A stretch of DNA of 64,000 nt from Celeribacter baekdonensis (lineage in GTDB: Bacteria; Pseudomonadota; Alphaproteobacteria; Rhodobacterales; Rhodobacteraceae): assembly GCF_900102315.1 (NCBI RefSeq), contig NZ_FNBL01000003.1, positions 1 to 64,000 of the forward strand, in the 5' to 3' direction. Of this stretch, positions 44,636 to 53,601 are shown piece after piece. The notes beneath the pieces are model-generated. The model did no database searches. It was not told the DNA's origin and was given only the letters and a program-made list of their open reading frames with translations. A program made the translations under genes and the position numbers. Every line of letters starts with the position of its first letter. Positions within the stretch are counted from its first letter, which is position 1.

Positions 44636-45675
44636 TGATCCCGTTTCTGATCATGGCCTTGGTGCTTTGGGGTGTGGGAGCCGTGACGCAGGCCCCCACA
44701 CGCGCGCGCTGGGTAATGATCGGCATTTTGTATGTGGCGGTGATCTTGGCGCTGGCTGTGCTGCCAGAGGCGCATCCGATGCGGACCACTCTGGGCGGAA
44801 GCCTTGGCGAATGGCTGCTTTTGGGCGGTTTTGCCGCTGTGATTGCGGCCTATCGGTTTGGTTTGCGCGCCTTGCGCGCGCGGGTTGCGCCCGTGGCCGA
44901 AAACGCCTCAGACGGCGCGTTTCGCCCCGCCGAATTGGATCGCTATATGCGCCATATCCTGTTGCGCGAAATTGGTGGGCCGGGTCAGAAAAAACTGAAA
45001 GAGGCCAAGGTCTTGGTCATTGGCGCCGGGGGGCTTGGTGCGCCGGTTTTGCAATATCTCGCGGCCTCGGGCGTGGGCACCATTGGCGTGATTGACGATG
45101 ATGTGGTTGAGGCGTCCAACCTGCAACGGCAAGTGATTCACACCGATGCGCGCCTTGGTGTACCGAAAGTGTTTTCCGCCGCCGAGGCGATGCGCGCGCA
45201 AAACCCGTTTGTCGAGGTGCGCCCCTATCATCGCCGTTTTGACGCAAGCTGCGCGGTGCTGATCCGCGATTATGATTTGGTGCTGGATGGCTCTGACAAT
45301 TTCGACACGCGATACCTTGTGAATGCGCTCTGTGTCGCTGAAAAAACACCGCTGATCGCGGCGGCGATCACCCAATGGGAAGGTCAAATCAGCACATATA
45401 ATCCGGCTGAAAATGGCCCCTGTTATCAATGTGTGTTCCCTGAACGCCCGGCAGAGGGCATGGTTCCAACCTGTGCCGAGGCGGGCGTGGCCGCGCCTTT
45501 GCCGGGCATTTTGGGCACAATGATGGCGATGGAAGCGCTCAAGGCCATCACGGGCGCTGGACAGGGCTTGGTCGGGCGGCTTTTGATCCATGACGCGCTT
45601 TACACTGAGACGCGGGTGATTACGGTCAAAAAACGGGAAGACTGTCCGATTTGTGGGAGAAATAGTCACGGATAG
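44635..45675 (+). CDS. membrane-anchored MoeB/ThiF/HesA family adenylyltransferase
   Basis: A 346-residue protein joining an N-terminal membrane part (three helices at about 1-17, 27-44 and 57-77) to an E1-like adenylyltransferase domain. GAGGLGAPVLQYLAASG (130-146) is the ATP loop, DDDVVEASNLQRQ and DGSDNFDTRYLVN follow, and CYQCVFPE with CPICG are the structural zinc cysteines. MoeB and ThiF activate the C-terminus of MoaD or ThiS; the membrane anchor is unusual. Coupled to dut. Confidence 0.85.
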   Translation: MIPFLIMALVLWGVGAVTQAPTRARWVMIGILYVAVILALAVLPEAHPMRTTLGGSLGEWLLLGGFAAVIAAYRFGLRALRARVAPVAENASDGAFRPAELDRYMRHILLREIGGPGQKKLKEAKVLVIGAGGLGAPVLQYLAASGVGTIGVIDDDVVEASNLQRQVIHTDARLGVPKVFSAAEAMRAQNPFVEVRPYHRRFDASCAVLIRDYDLVLDGSDNFDTRYLVNALCVAEKTPLIAAAITQWEGQISTYNPAENGPCYQCVFPERPAEGMVPTCAEAGVAAPLPGILGTMMAMEALKAITGAGQGLVGRLLIHDALYTETRVITVKKREDCPICGRNSHG

Positions 45676-45727
45676 CCCTTTTCCTTTGCGGGGGTGCGGC
45701 ATAGCTTCACTCTCAAAGGAGATCTTC

Positions 45728-47749
45728 ATGACCAATCCGCTTTTGTCCGACTGGAACACCCCGTTCAACCTGCCGCCGTTCGAGGCGATTGAGGACACCC
45801 ATGTCAAACCTGCGGTTGAGGCCGCATTGGCCGAAGGGCGTGCGGCGGTTCAGGCGATCGCAAGCGACCCCGAGGCCCCGACATTCGCCAATACGATTGA
45901 GGCCTTGGAGCGTTCGGACAGCACTTTGTCCAAGGTTCTGGGCGTGTTTTATGGCTCGGCGGGGGCGGATGCCAATGATGCGCGCGACGCGTTGATGCGG
46001 GAATTTTCCCCGATGCTGTCGGCTTACTCCTCTGAAATTACGTCAAATTCGGCGCTGTTTGCGCGAATTGAGGCGCTTTGGGAGGCCCGCGATACGCTTG
46101 ATCTGACGCCAGAGCAGGCGCGGGTTTTGATGTTGACCCATCGCTCCTTTGTGCGCTCCGGCGCGAAACTTGCGGGGCCGCAAAAGGCGCGGATGGCAGA
46201 GATCAAATCTCGACTTGCCACGTTGGGCACCGCTTTTGGGCAAAATCTTTTGGCGGATGAGCGTGACTGGTTCATGCCACTCGCCGAGGTCGATCTTGAG
46301 GGCTTGCCACAATTCGTGATTGATGCGGCGCGTGCGGCGGGTGAGGAAAAGGGCCAAGATGGTCCCGTCGTCACCCTGTCGCGCTCGTTGATTGTACCGT
46401 TCATGCAGTTTTCGCCACGCCGTGACCTACGCGAAGCGGCGTTCAAAGCCTGGGCCGCACGGGGCGAAAACGGCAATGCCAATGACAATCGCGACACTGC
46501 CGCCGAGATTTTGCGCCTGCGCGAAGAGCGCGCCAAATTGCTCGGTTACCCGAGTTTTGCGGCCTATAAATTAGAGACCGAAATGGCCAAAACGCCGGAG
46601 ACCGTGCGTGATCTGTTGATGCGGGTTTGGGGTCCGGCCAAAGAAGCCGCCGAACGCGATGGCGCGATCTTGGCCGCGATGATGGCCGAGGACGGGGTCA
46701 ATGGGCCGTTGGAGCCGTGGGATTGGCGCTATTATTCGTCGATCCGGCGCAAGGCGGAGCATGATCTCGATGAGGCGGAGTTGAAGCCCTATTTGCAGTT
46801 GGACCGGATGATCGAAGCGGCCTTTGCCTGTGCGCATCGGCTGTTCGGCCTCGAGTTTGAGCCGCTTGATGTTGCCACCTATCACCCCGATGCGCGGGCG
46901 TGGAATGTGACGCGCGATGGCAAACATATCGCCGTCTTTATCGGTGATTATTTCGCCCGTGGATCAAAGCGCTCGGGCGCTTGGTGTACTGCGATGCGCA
47001 GCCAACAAAAGCTCGAAGGGGACATCCGTCCTATCGTTCTCAACGTGTGCAATTTTGCCAAACCTTCGAAGGGAGAGGCGGCTTTACTGTCCTATGATGA
47101 TGCGCGCACCTTGTTTCATGAATTCGGCCACGCCCTGCATCAGATGCTGTCAAATGTGACCTATGGCTCGATTTCGGGCACCTCTGTGGCGCGCGATTTC
47201 GTTGAATTGCCAAGTCAGCTTTTTGAACATTGGCTGGAAGTGCCTGAGGTGCTTGAAGAGTTCGCGACCCATGCCAAAACCGGCGCGCCGATGCCGCGTG
47301 ACATGTTGGATCGGCTGTTGGCGGCGCAGACCTATGACCAAGGGTTTGCCACGGTGGAATACATTGCCTCGGCCTTGGTTGATCTTGATTTCCATGATGG
47401 CGATGCGCCAGCGGACCCGATGGTCGCACAGGCCGAAACCCTGGAGCGAATTGGCTTGCCCCATGCGGTGACCATGCGCCACGCCACGCCGCATTTCGCC
47501 CATATCTTTTCCGGTGACGGCTATAGCGCCGGCTATTACAGCTACATGTGGTCCGAGGTCATGGACGCCGATGCATTCGAAGCCTTTGAGGAAAAGGGCG
47601 CATTTGACCCAGGAGCGGCGCGACTTTTGGAGGAACACATCCTGTCCAAAGGTGGCGCGCAAGATGCTGAGGCGCTTTATACCGCGTTCCGGGGGCGGAT
47701 GCCGGGCGTCGAGGCGTTGTTGAAAGGGCGGGGGTTGTTCACCACCTGA
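45728..47749 (+). CDS. M3 family oligopeptidase
   Basis: A 673-residue zinc metallopeptidase of the thimet/Dcp/PrlC group, degrading short peptides in the cytoplasm. The zinc motif HEFGHALHQ is at about 460, with the family glutamate downstream in RDFVELPSQLFEHW. No signal peptide. The ATG at 45728 has AAGGAG upstream. Whether it is oligopeptidase A or dipeptidyl carboxypeptidase cannot be settled. Confidence 0.92.
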   Translation: MTNPLLSDWNTPFNLPPFEAIEDTHVKPAVEAALAEGRAAVQAIASDPEAPTFANTIEALERSDSTLSKVLGVFYGSAGADANDARDALMREFSPMLSAYSSEITSNSALFARIEALWEARDTLDLTPEQARVLMLTHRSFVRSGAKLAGPQKARMAEIKSRLATLGTAFGQNLLADERDWFMPLAEVDLEGLPQFVIDAARAAGEEKGQDGPVVTLSRSLIVPFMQFSPRRDLREAAFKAWAARGENGNANDNRDTAAEILRLREERAKLLGYPSFAAYKLETEMAKTPETVRDLLMRVWGPAKEAAERDGAILAAMMAEDGVNGPLEPWDWRYYSSIRRKAEHDLDEAELKPYLQLDRMIEAAFACAHRLFGLEFEPLDVATYHPDARAWNVTRDGKHIAVFIGDYFARGSKRSGAWCTAMRSQQKLEGDIRPIVLNVCNFAKPSKGEAALLSYDDARTLFHEFGHALHQMLSNVTYGSISGTSVARDFVELPSQLFEHWLEVPEVLEEFATHAKTGAPMPRDMLDRLLAAQTYDQGFATVEYIASALVDLDFHDGDAPADPMVAQAETLERIGLPHAVTMRHATPHFAHIFSGDGYSAGYYSYMWSEVMDADAFEAFEEKGAFDPGAARLLEEHILSKGGAQDAEALYTAFRGRMPGVEALLKGRGLFTT

Positions 47750-47754
47750 GTGGG

Positions 47755-48633
47755 TTAATCCGCCTCGCCCCACACGTCCTTGTGGATGATCACATCGGCG
47801 TTGGGGTAGGCGGTGACGATGTGGTGTTTGAGGCTTGCGGAAATCGCGTGGGCCTCACGCAACGTCTGGTCGCCATTCAATTCGATATGGATGTTCACAA
47901 ACGGTTTCGACCCCGCCATGCGGGTTTTCAGATCATGGAATGCGTGGATTTCTGGGTAGGATTTGGCCATGTTTTCGATGTTGTCGATCATATCCTGAGG
48001 CGCCGAGCGATCCATCAACGCATCCCAAGCCGATTTGCCAATGCGCAGAGCGCCGACCACCAAAATCCCAGCGGCGGCCAAGGCGACGACAGAGTCGATC
48101 TGATGCATGCCAAAGGCCTTGGCGGCAAAAAGCGCCACAATCGCCCCGATGTTTGGCACCAGATCTCCGACGTAATGCAGGCTGTCTGCGCTGACGACTT
48201 TCGATTTGGTCAGCCGCGCCACGCGTCTTTGCCAGAGCACAAGCGCGATGGTCAAAACGATCGACAAGACCATGACCGCGATGCCCGCGCCTTCGGCCTG
48301 AACTTCGACCGGGACGGTGGAGAGCAGACGCCGGGTTGAGGTCACGGCGATGATCGCGGCAGAGACCAAAATGAACGCGGATTGGGCCAGCGCTGCGAGG
48401 TCTTCGGCGGAGGTGTGACCAAAGGCATGATCGTCGTCAGGCGGGCGCGAGGCATAATAAATCGCCATCAACCCGCCCAAGGCGATCATCAAATCCATGC
48501 CGCTGTCGGCCAAAGACGCCGCAATCGAGAGCGAGCCGGTTTGCCCCAAGGCCCAGAGCTTTGCGATGATTAAAATCGTCGCGACAGAGACAGAGGCCAG
48601 CCCCGCCGAAATATTCAAACGCGTGTCGCGCAT
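47755..48633 (-). CDS. cation diffusion facilitator (FieF-like)
   Basis: A 292-residue CDF antiporter with six helices and a cytoplasmic C-terminal domain, exporting divalent metals such as Zn2+ or Fe2+. The transport site residues fit FieF exactly in position: Asp43 and Asp47 in ADSGMD, His153 and Asp157 in SLHYVGD. HAFGH (69-73) is the conserved loop. Convergent with the M3 peptidase gene. Confidence 0.92.
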   Translation of the reverse strand: MRDTRLNISAGLASVSVATILIIAKLWALGQTGSLSIAASLADSGMDLMIALGGLMAIYYASRPPDDDHAFGHTSAEDLAALAQSAFILVSAAIIAVTSTRRLLSTVPVEVQAEGAGIAVMVLSIVLTIALVLWQRRVARLTKSKVVSADSLHYVGDLVPNIGAIVALFAAKAFGMHQIDSVVALAAAGILVVGALRIGKSAWDALMDRSAPQDMIDNIENMAKSYPEIHAFHDLKTRMAGSKPFVNIHIELNGDQTLREAHAISASLKHHIVTAYPNADVIIHKDVWGEAD

Positions 48634-48680
48634 AGGATCGTCCTTTCGCCCGAAGGCTTAGAAGGCGTTATTCGAAGGCT

Positions 48681-49670
48681 TTAGTCGAGGATCAGCTTGT
48701 CACGCACACGCGCCCAAGCGCGGGGGGCGAAATTGTCTTTGGCGGGTTCAAGGCACTGCTTTTCCAAAAACCAGTTAAAATACCCTGCATAGTCAAAAGA
48801 GGACATTGTTTCAGGGCCAAACTCAATCGCATCCCGTAATTCGGATATGTTCCTTGGGGTAAGTGTGGCGTGCCAGTAATCGCTCTTGCCACAGGTCACC
48901 ACCGGCTTTCGCTGCATCAAGGCTTCAAACCCGGCAGAGGAGTTTTGTGTGATCACGACTCGCGCCGCTTCGATCAGATCGTGGATCGAGGCGTCGCTCA
49001 CTTTGACATTCGGATGATCGGCACAGATTTCAAGGATGTGCCTGCGTCCCAATTTACCCTGATGCGGATGCGGTTTCACATAGACCACCGCATCGCGATC
49101 AAATTCGGCGGCGGTCACAATCATCTCTTTCGTCGTGAGATAATGCGTGCGCGGGGTCTCATTTTCGATGGGCTGACACAGGATCGTCGCTGTCGCGGGC
49201 CGCAAAGGCGCATCCATGCGCGGCTCCTGACCCAGTTTGGAGACATTTTCGCGCAACATAAACCCTGTCACGCCATTGAAAAAATAATCCGCCTGTTCCC
49301 GATCCACCTCATGTTCGGGAAAACGGGAAAAGCGCAGCGAACTGTTGGCGCCATGGCCCAGCTCGTCGAAATACCAAAAGCCCCACAGATAGGAGGGACA
49401 GGCATGAAGAATCGTCGGGCCAAACATCGCCGGGCCACCGACGATGATATGGAGATGATTTTCCAGCAAAAGCGCACGAGAGGTGCGGCTGTCGCCCTCA
49501 ACCAAATAGGGGGTAATGCCCTCACGGGTCAGCTTTGGCATCAGTTTGGTGAAAAAATCATGACGCTCATGGCCAATCGCGTCAAACCAACTGCCAAAAC
49601 CATGCACAACACAGGATTTAACGCCCTTTGGAATGTTACGGGCGGCGAGGGGGGATTTGAGCTGTTCCAT
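48681..49670 (-). CDS. capsule-polysaccharide-synthesis-type transferase
   Basis: A 329-residue protein with the C-terminal pattern of capsule synthesis enzymes (Kps-type beta-Kdo transferase, Capsule_synth family): VVYVKPHPHQGKLGRR, then DLIEAARVVITQNSSAGFEALMQRKPVVTCG. The N-terminal half, VVHGFGSWFDAIGHERHDFF, is less typical. It may add sugar to a lipid-linked glycan. No other capsule gene is near, so a narrow role in surface glycan or storage is possible. The SH3 gene lies just upstream. Confidence 0.6.
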   Translation of the reverse strand: MEQLKSPLAARNIPKGVKSCVVHGFGSWFDAIGHERHDFFTKLMPKLTREGITPYLVEGDSRTSRALLLENHLHIIVGGPAMFGPTILHACPSYLWGFWYFDELGHGANSSLRFSRFPEHEVDREQADYFFNGVTGFMLRENVSKLGQEPRMDAPLRPATATILCQPIENETPRTHYLTTKEMIVTAAEFDRDAVVYVKPHPHQGKLGRRHILEICADHPNVKVSDASIHDLIEAARVVITQNSSAGFEALMQRKPVVTCGKSDYWHATLTPRNISELRDAIEFGPETMSSFDYAGYFNWFLEKQCLEPAKDNFAPRAWARVRDKLILD

Positions 49671-49676
49671 ACCGGC

Positions 49677-50276
49677 TCACTCCAAAATTTCGTTTGAACG
49701 CACGCCCCAGAGGCCCGATTTCAACACCCAGCCCTTGTAGCCCGAGGATGAGACTTTGCACCATGAGATGTTGCATTCCAACAGTCGCAAAATCACGCCT
49801 TTCTCCGCCTGTGCCGCCAAACGCGATCCGGTGTCGGGCCGCGAAAACAGGTCCACCGTGCCATCCGTCACAAGTGCTGTCCTTACCCCGGAAATCAGGG
49901 AGTAATGCAACCATCCGGTTGCGCCTTCCATGTCACGCACACGCCGCCAATGACCATATTCGGCAATGACTTCAAGCGGATAGTTGCGTTTGGTGAAAAC
50001 CCAGTCAATCCGGTGTGACAGCGATGGCCCACGACGCACATTGGCCTCATTGGCCTTGAGCGAGACAAAGCGCGGCAACGGCAGGTTGGTGGCCGATCCA
50101 CGGGCCGGGTCGGTTTGTGGCATCTGTTCGACAGCCGGGGCACCTGGATTTTGGGCTGTATCTTCGGTGGCAAAAACTGGCGTCAAACCGAGAAAACAGG
50201 CACATGCCACAACACAGGCCCCGCGCAGAAGCGGGGTGAGGCGATGAAACCCATATGATGGACCACTGGATACCAT
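49677..50276 (-). CDS. exported SH3-domain protein
   Basis: A 199-residue protein: signal-anchor or signal peptide about 13-38, a Pro/Gln-rich linker, then two bacterial SH3 modules, the first ANVRRGPSLSHRIDWVFTKRNYPLEVIAEYGHWRRVRD in pieces, the second ALVTDGTVDLFSRPDTGSR to the end. GWLHYSL and GWVLKSGLWG close each. Likely binds peptidoglycan. ATG 50276 is preferred; the frame is open 14 codons more. Divergent from the hydroxyacid dehydrogenase. Confidence 0.8.
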   Translation of the reverse strand: MVSSGPSYGFHRLTPLLRGACVVACACFLGLTPVFATEDTAQNPGAPAVEQMPQTDPARGSATNLPLPRFVSLKANEANVRRGPSLSHRIDWVFTKRNYPLEVIAEYGHWRRVRDMEGATGWLHYSLISGVRTALVTDGTVDLFSRPDTGSRLAAQAEKGVILRLLECNISWCKVSSSGYKGWVLKSGLWGVRSNEILE

Positions 50277-50411
50277 GTGAAATCTGACCTGCTCATAAAA
50301 AGGAGGCGCGTCTTGCACGCCAGCGTGTCACGGAACTTATCCTTTACGCCTTGCCGGGATGCAATCCAGTTTGCCAGTATGGGGGTGAAAAAGAAAGGAA
50401 GAGGTGCGGTT

Positions 50412-51398
50412 ATGGTGCAGGGTCGGCTAAAGGTCGTGGTCACACGCGCGTTGCCTGAAGTGGTCGAGACGCGGATGATGGAACTCTTCGACGTGGAACT
50501 CAATCACGACGACATAAAACTGTCGCGCGACGCGTTGATTGCGGCGATGCAGCGTGCCGATGTTTTGGTGCCCTGTGTCACGGATCGGCTGGATGCGGAG
50601 ATGTTGGGGCAGGCGGGGGAGCGGTTGAAACTGATCGCCAATTACGGCGCGGGTGTCGATCATATCGACACGATCACCGCCCATAATCGCGGCATCCTTG
50701 TCACCAACACGCCCGGCGTGGTGACGGAGGACACCGCCGATATGGTCATGGCGCTGATCCTCGCCGTCACGCGGCGCATCCCCGAAGGGCAGGCGGTGAT
50801 GCAGGCGGGCAATTGGGGCGGTTGGGCTCCGACCGCCTTTATGGGGCAACGCTTGTCTGGCAAGCGGCTTGGGATTTTGGGGATGGGTCGCATTGGACAA
50901 GCGGTCGCACGCCGGGCCCATGCCTTTGGCCTCTCGGTGCAGTATCACAACCGGCGCAGACTTCACCCCGATGTTGAAGCGCGTTTTGCGGCCACCTATT
51001 GGGACAGCCTTGATCAGATGTTGAGCCGCGTCGATATCCTCTCGATCAACTGCCCTCACACGCCCTCAACCTTTCACCAAATCAATGCAAGGCGGTTAAA
51101 ATTGATGAAGCCGACGGCGGTGATTGTGAACACCTCGCGGGGCGAAGTGATTGACGAAAACGCCCTGACGCGGGGCTTGCGCTCTGGCGATATTGGCGGC
51201 GCGGGCTTGGATGTGTTTGAGCATGGCCACCAGATCAATCCGCGCCTGCGGGAGCTGCCCAATGTGGTTTTGCTACCCCATATGGGCTCGGCCACGGTCG
51301 AAGGGCGGATCGAAATGGGGGAAAAGGTGCTGCTGAACATTCACACCTTTGCCGATGGTCATCGCCCGCCGGATATGGTGTTGCCGTCCATGCTCTGA
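50412..51398 (+). CDS. D-2-hydroxyacid dehydrogenase (glyoxylate reductase-like)
   Basis: A 328-residue NAD(P)-dependent reductase. The catalytic set is complete: ANYGAGVDHID, the dinucleotide fold LGILGMGRIGQAVARRA, Arg in VNTSRGEVID, a Glu near LDVFEH, and His of LLPHMGSATVE. It fits D-glycerate dehydrogenase/glyoxylate reductase of Rhodobacterales. ATG 50412 follows GGAAGAGG; two upstream ATGs lack a site. Confidence 0.88.
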   Translation: MVQGRLKVVVTRALPEVVETRMMELFDVELNHDDIKLSRDALIAAMQRADVLVPCVTDRLDAEMLGQAGERLKLIANYGAGVDHIDTITAHNRGILVTNTPGVVTEDTADMVMALILAVTRRIPEGQAVMQAGNWGGWAPTAFMGQRLSGKRLGILGMGRIGQAVARRAHAFGLSVQYHNRRRLHPDVEARFAATYWDSLDQMLSRVDILSINCPHTPSTFHQINARRLKLMKPTAVIVNTSRGEVIDENALTRGLRSGDIGGAGLDVFEHGHQINPRLRELPNVVLLPHMGSATVEGRIEMGEKVLLNIHTFADGHRPPDMVLPSML

Positions 51399-51406
51399 AT
51401 GGCTTT

Positions 51407-51433
51407 ACCGCGCCCCTCGGTGAAGGGCGCGGT
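51407..51433. terminator. stem-loop between convergent genes
   Basis: ACCGCGCCC pairs perfectly with GGGCGCGGT across a 9-base loop. There is no T run on either side, so it is a weaker terminator or a transcript-end stabiliser. Confidence 0.55.
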
Positions 51434-51448
51434 GTCTCGGATAGCAGA

Positions 51449-52366
51449 TCAATGATCGCGCTGATCCTTGATAAACGTGCCGTTGTTGAGTTCCTGCATC
51501 GCCAGCATCAACTCTTCGCGTGTGTTCATCACGATCGGTCCGTGCCAGGCCACAGGCTCCTCAATCGGCTGACCTGAAATCAACAGAAACCGCACGCCTT
51601 CAGGCCCGGCGTTTACCACGATTTCACTGCCGGTGTCGAAATTCACCAAGGTGCGGTTACCCGACATGTCGCGGATGTTGATCTCCTCGCCATTCACCTC
51701 TTTCTCCACCCGCACGCCGTAGGGATTGGACGCATCACGAAAGGAGCCAGCGCCGGCAAACACATAGGCAAAGGTGTTGGCATAGGTGTCGACCGGCAAC
51801 ACTTTGCGGGTGTTCGGCGGCACGGAAATATCGAGGTATAGCGGGTCCGCCGCCACCCCATCCACGGGTCCGCGTTTGCCCCAAAACGAGCCTGTGACGA
51901 TCTTCACCTTGGTGCCGTCATCGTCAATAATCTCGGGAATGTCGTGGGCCTGAATGTCCTGATAGCGCGGTGCAGTCATTTTCAAACTGGAGGGCAGGTT
52001 GGCCCAAAGTTGAAACCCATGCATCTGACCACGGACATTCCCGCGCGGCATTTCCTGGTGCATGATACCGGAACCTGCCGTCATCCATTGCACCGATCCC
52101 GCGCCCAAAACGCCTTTGTTTCCAAGGCTGTCGCCATGTTCGACTTCGCCATCCAAAACATAGGTGATGGTTTCAATGCCGCGGTGCGGGTGCCACGGAA
52201 AGCCCTTTTCAAACTGTTTCGGATCATCGTTGCGAAAGTCGTCGAACAACAAAAACGGGTCAAACTCGCGTGGCTTGTGAAAGCCAAAGGCGCGGTAGAG
52301 ATGAACGCCTGCGCCCTCTAGGGTCGGCTGGCCAACGGATGTCGATTTTACGGGACGAAACGTCAT
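51449..52366 (-). CDS. pirin family protein
   Basis: A 305-residue double cupin. The N-terminal metal site is in FPWHPHRGIETITYVLDGEVEHGDSLG, with three His and one Glu, and MTAGSGIMHQEMP is the family signature. Some pirins have quercetinase activity; function here unknown. A GGAG-type site precedes the ATG. Confidence 0.92.
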   Translation of the reverse strand: MTFRPVKSTSVGQPTLEGAGVHLYRAFGFHKPREFDPFLLFDDFRNDDPKQFEKGFPWHPHRGIETITYVLDGEVEHGDSLGNKGVLGAGSVQWMTAGSGIMHQEMPRGNVRGQMHGFQLWANLPSSLKMTAPRYQDIQAHDIPEIIDDDGTKVKIVTGSFWGKRGPVDGVAADPLYLDISVPPNTRKVLPVDTYANTFAYVFAGAGSFRDASNPYGVRVEKEVNGEEINIRDMSGNRTLVNFDTGSEIVVNAGPEGVRFLLISGQPIEEPVAWHGPIVMNTREELMLAMQELNNGTFIKDQRDH

Positions 52367-52483
52367 GATGAGTCTCCTTGTTCTGTTGCTTCATCATGTG
52401 GTGATTTTCCTCTGTGCGTAAATATCTGCGCGCGAACGGGGTCTGTGCATGAGCGCGCATACAGGACGGCAGATCGGCCAGAT

Positions 52484-52509
52484 TGAGTATTTTCACTGCA
52501 ATGAAAACG
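52484..52509 (+). repeat. TGAGTATTT repeat, copy C
   Basis: TGAGTATTTTC, six bases, then ATGAAAACG. It faces copy D (52679-52703, opposite strand), so the two bound a 220-base segment like terminal inverted repeats. Confidence 0.55.
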
Positions 52510-52654
52510 GCAGCAAAAATGTGAATTGCGTCCCGGCCGCTGATTCATGGCGCTGTGGCGTCACCAGAAGGGTTTGGGCCGCACGGGCCGGGACGTCTTC
52601 ATCGCAGGCGGTCATCGGCTCTCCAGCCTGTACCGCGCCTTCAGCCTGACACAT
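52493..52654 (-). CDS. possible small protein between inverted repeats
   Basis: A 53-residue frame starting at ATG 52654 and ending at a TGA within repeat C. It reads MCQAEGAVQAGEPM...GTQFTFLLPFSLQ; the end resembles the last strand (G-T-x-F-x-F-x-L-P) of histidine-kinase ATPase domains, so it may be a remnant of one. AAGG lies too close to the start to be a normal ribosome site. The DNA also forms CGTCCCGGCC/GGCCGGGACG (52529-52538, 52586-52595), which may be the real feature. Confidence 0.2.
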   Translation of the reverse strand: MCQAEGAVQAGEPMTACDEDVPARAAQTLLVTPQRHESAAGTQFTFLLPFSLQ

Positions 52655-52678
52655 TAACCTTAACGCACGCCTAACCCC

Positions 52679-52703
52679 GGCTTCATTGCAGCCCAAATAC
52701 TCA
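52679..52703 (-). repeat. TGAGTATTTGG repeat, copy D
   Basis: On the minus strand TGAGTATTTGGGCTGCAATG followed by AAGCC. It lies immediately behind the panB terminator hairpin. Confidence 0.55.
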
Positions 52704-52726
52704 AACAAAGCGCCCTGAAGGGCGCT
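52704..52726 (-). terminator. terminator after panB
   Basis: AGCGCCC-TTCA-GGGCGCT (52709-52726) followed on the minus strand by TTGTTT; 17 bases after the panB stop. Confidence 0.7.
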
Positions 52727-52742
52727 CTGTCTTTTTCTGGGT

Positions 52743-53567
52743 TTATTTCTTGTTGGAGCCGTAGACGTTGGCCGTCCCCGGAAAGGCCCGCGATCTGACC
52801 TCGGCGGCATATTCCGCCACGGCCTCGTTGATCGCATCGCCCATGGCGCCGTATTTTTTGACAAACTTCGGCACCCATTCGTTGAGGCCCAACATGTCTT
52901 CCATAACAAGGATCTGACCGTCACAGGTCTTTGACGCCCCGATCCCAATGGTCGGCACCGCAACGGCTTTGGTGATTTTGTCCGCGAGCGGTTCCACAAC
53001 CCCCTCGACCACGATGGCAAAGGCCCCCGCTTCGGCCACGGCGATCGCGTCATCAATGTGGATTTGCCAGGTGTCTTCGTCGCGGCCTTGGGTTTTAAAC
53101 CCGCCCATGATGTTGGTCGATTGCGGGGTCAGGCCGATGTGACCCATCACCGGAATGCCGCGTTCGGTCAGGAATTTGACCGTCTCCGCCATGCGCGCGC
53201 CGCCTTCGAGTTTGACGGCCTGACATTGAGTTTCTTTCATGATCGTCGCGGCATTGCGGAAGGCTTGCGAGGGGCTTTCCTCATAAGAGCCAAAGGGCAT
53301 ATCGACCACGATCAGCGCACGTTTTGTGCCGCGCACCACGGCTTTGCCATGCATGATCATCAATTCCAAAGACACGCCAACCGTGCTTTCCATCCCGTGC
53401 ATCACCATGCCGAGGCTGTCACCGACCAGCAGGAAATCACAATGTTTTTCGGCAATTGCGGCGGTGTGCGCGTGATATGAGGTGAGCGACACGATGGGCT
53501 CGCCGCCTTTGCGGTCTCGGATTTGCGGCACGGTCACGCGGCGGATGGTTTCGGTCTGTGTGGACAT
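52743..53567 (-). CDS. panB: 3-methyl-2-oxobutanoate hydroxymethyltransferase
   Basis: A 274-residue TIM-barrel enzyme making ketopantoate from 2-oxoisovalerate and methylene-tetrahydrofolate, first committed step to pantothenate. Hallmarks are [11 protein letters not shown]-like strand ([15 protein letters not shown]), [31 protein letters not shown] and [15 protein letters not shown] precedes ATG. It lies 34 bases after panC. Confidence 0.96.
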   Translation of the reverse strand: MSTQTETIRRVTVPQIRDRKGGEPIVSLTSYHAHTAAIAEKHCDFLLVGDSLGMVMHGMESTVGVSLELMIMHGKAVVRGTKRALIVVDMPFGSYEESPSQAFRNAATIMKETQCQAVKLEGGARMAETVKFLTERGIPVMGHIGLTPQSTNIMGGFKTQGRDEDTWQIHIDDAIAVAEAGAFAIVVEGVVEPLADKITKAVAVPTIGIGASKTCDGQILVMEDMLGLNEWVPKFVKKYGAMGDAINEAVAEYAAEVRSRAFPGTANVYGSNKK

Positions 53568-53601
53568 GGTTTCCTCCTGAGTTCGGGGATCTGGGCCGAA
53601 C

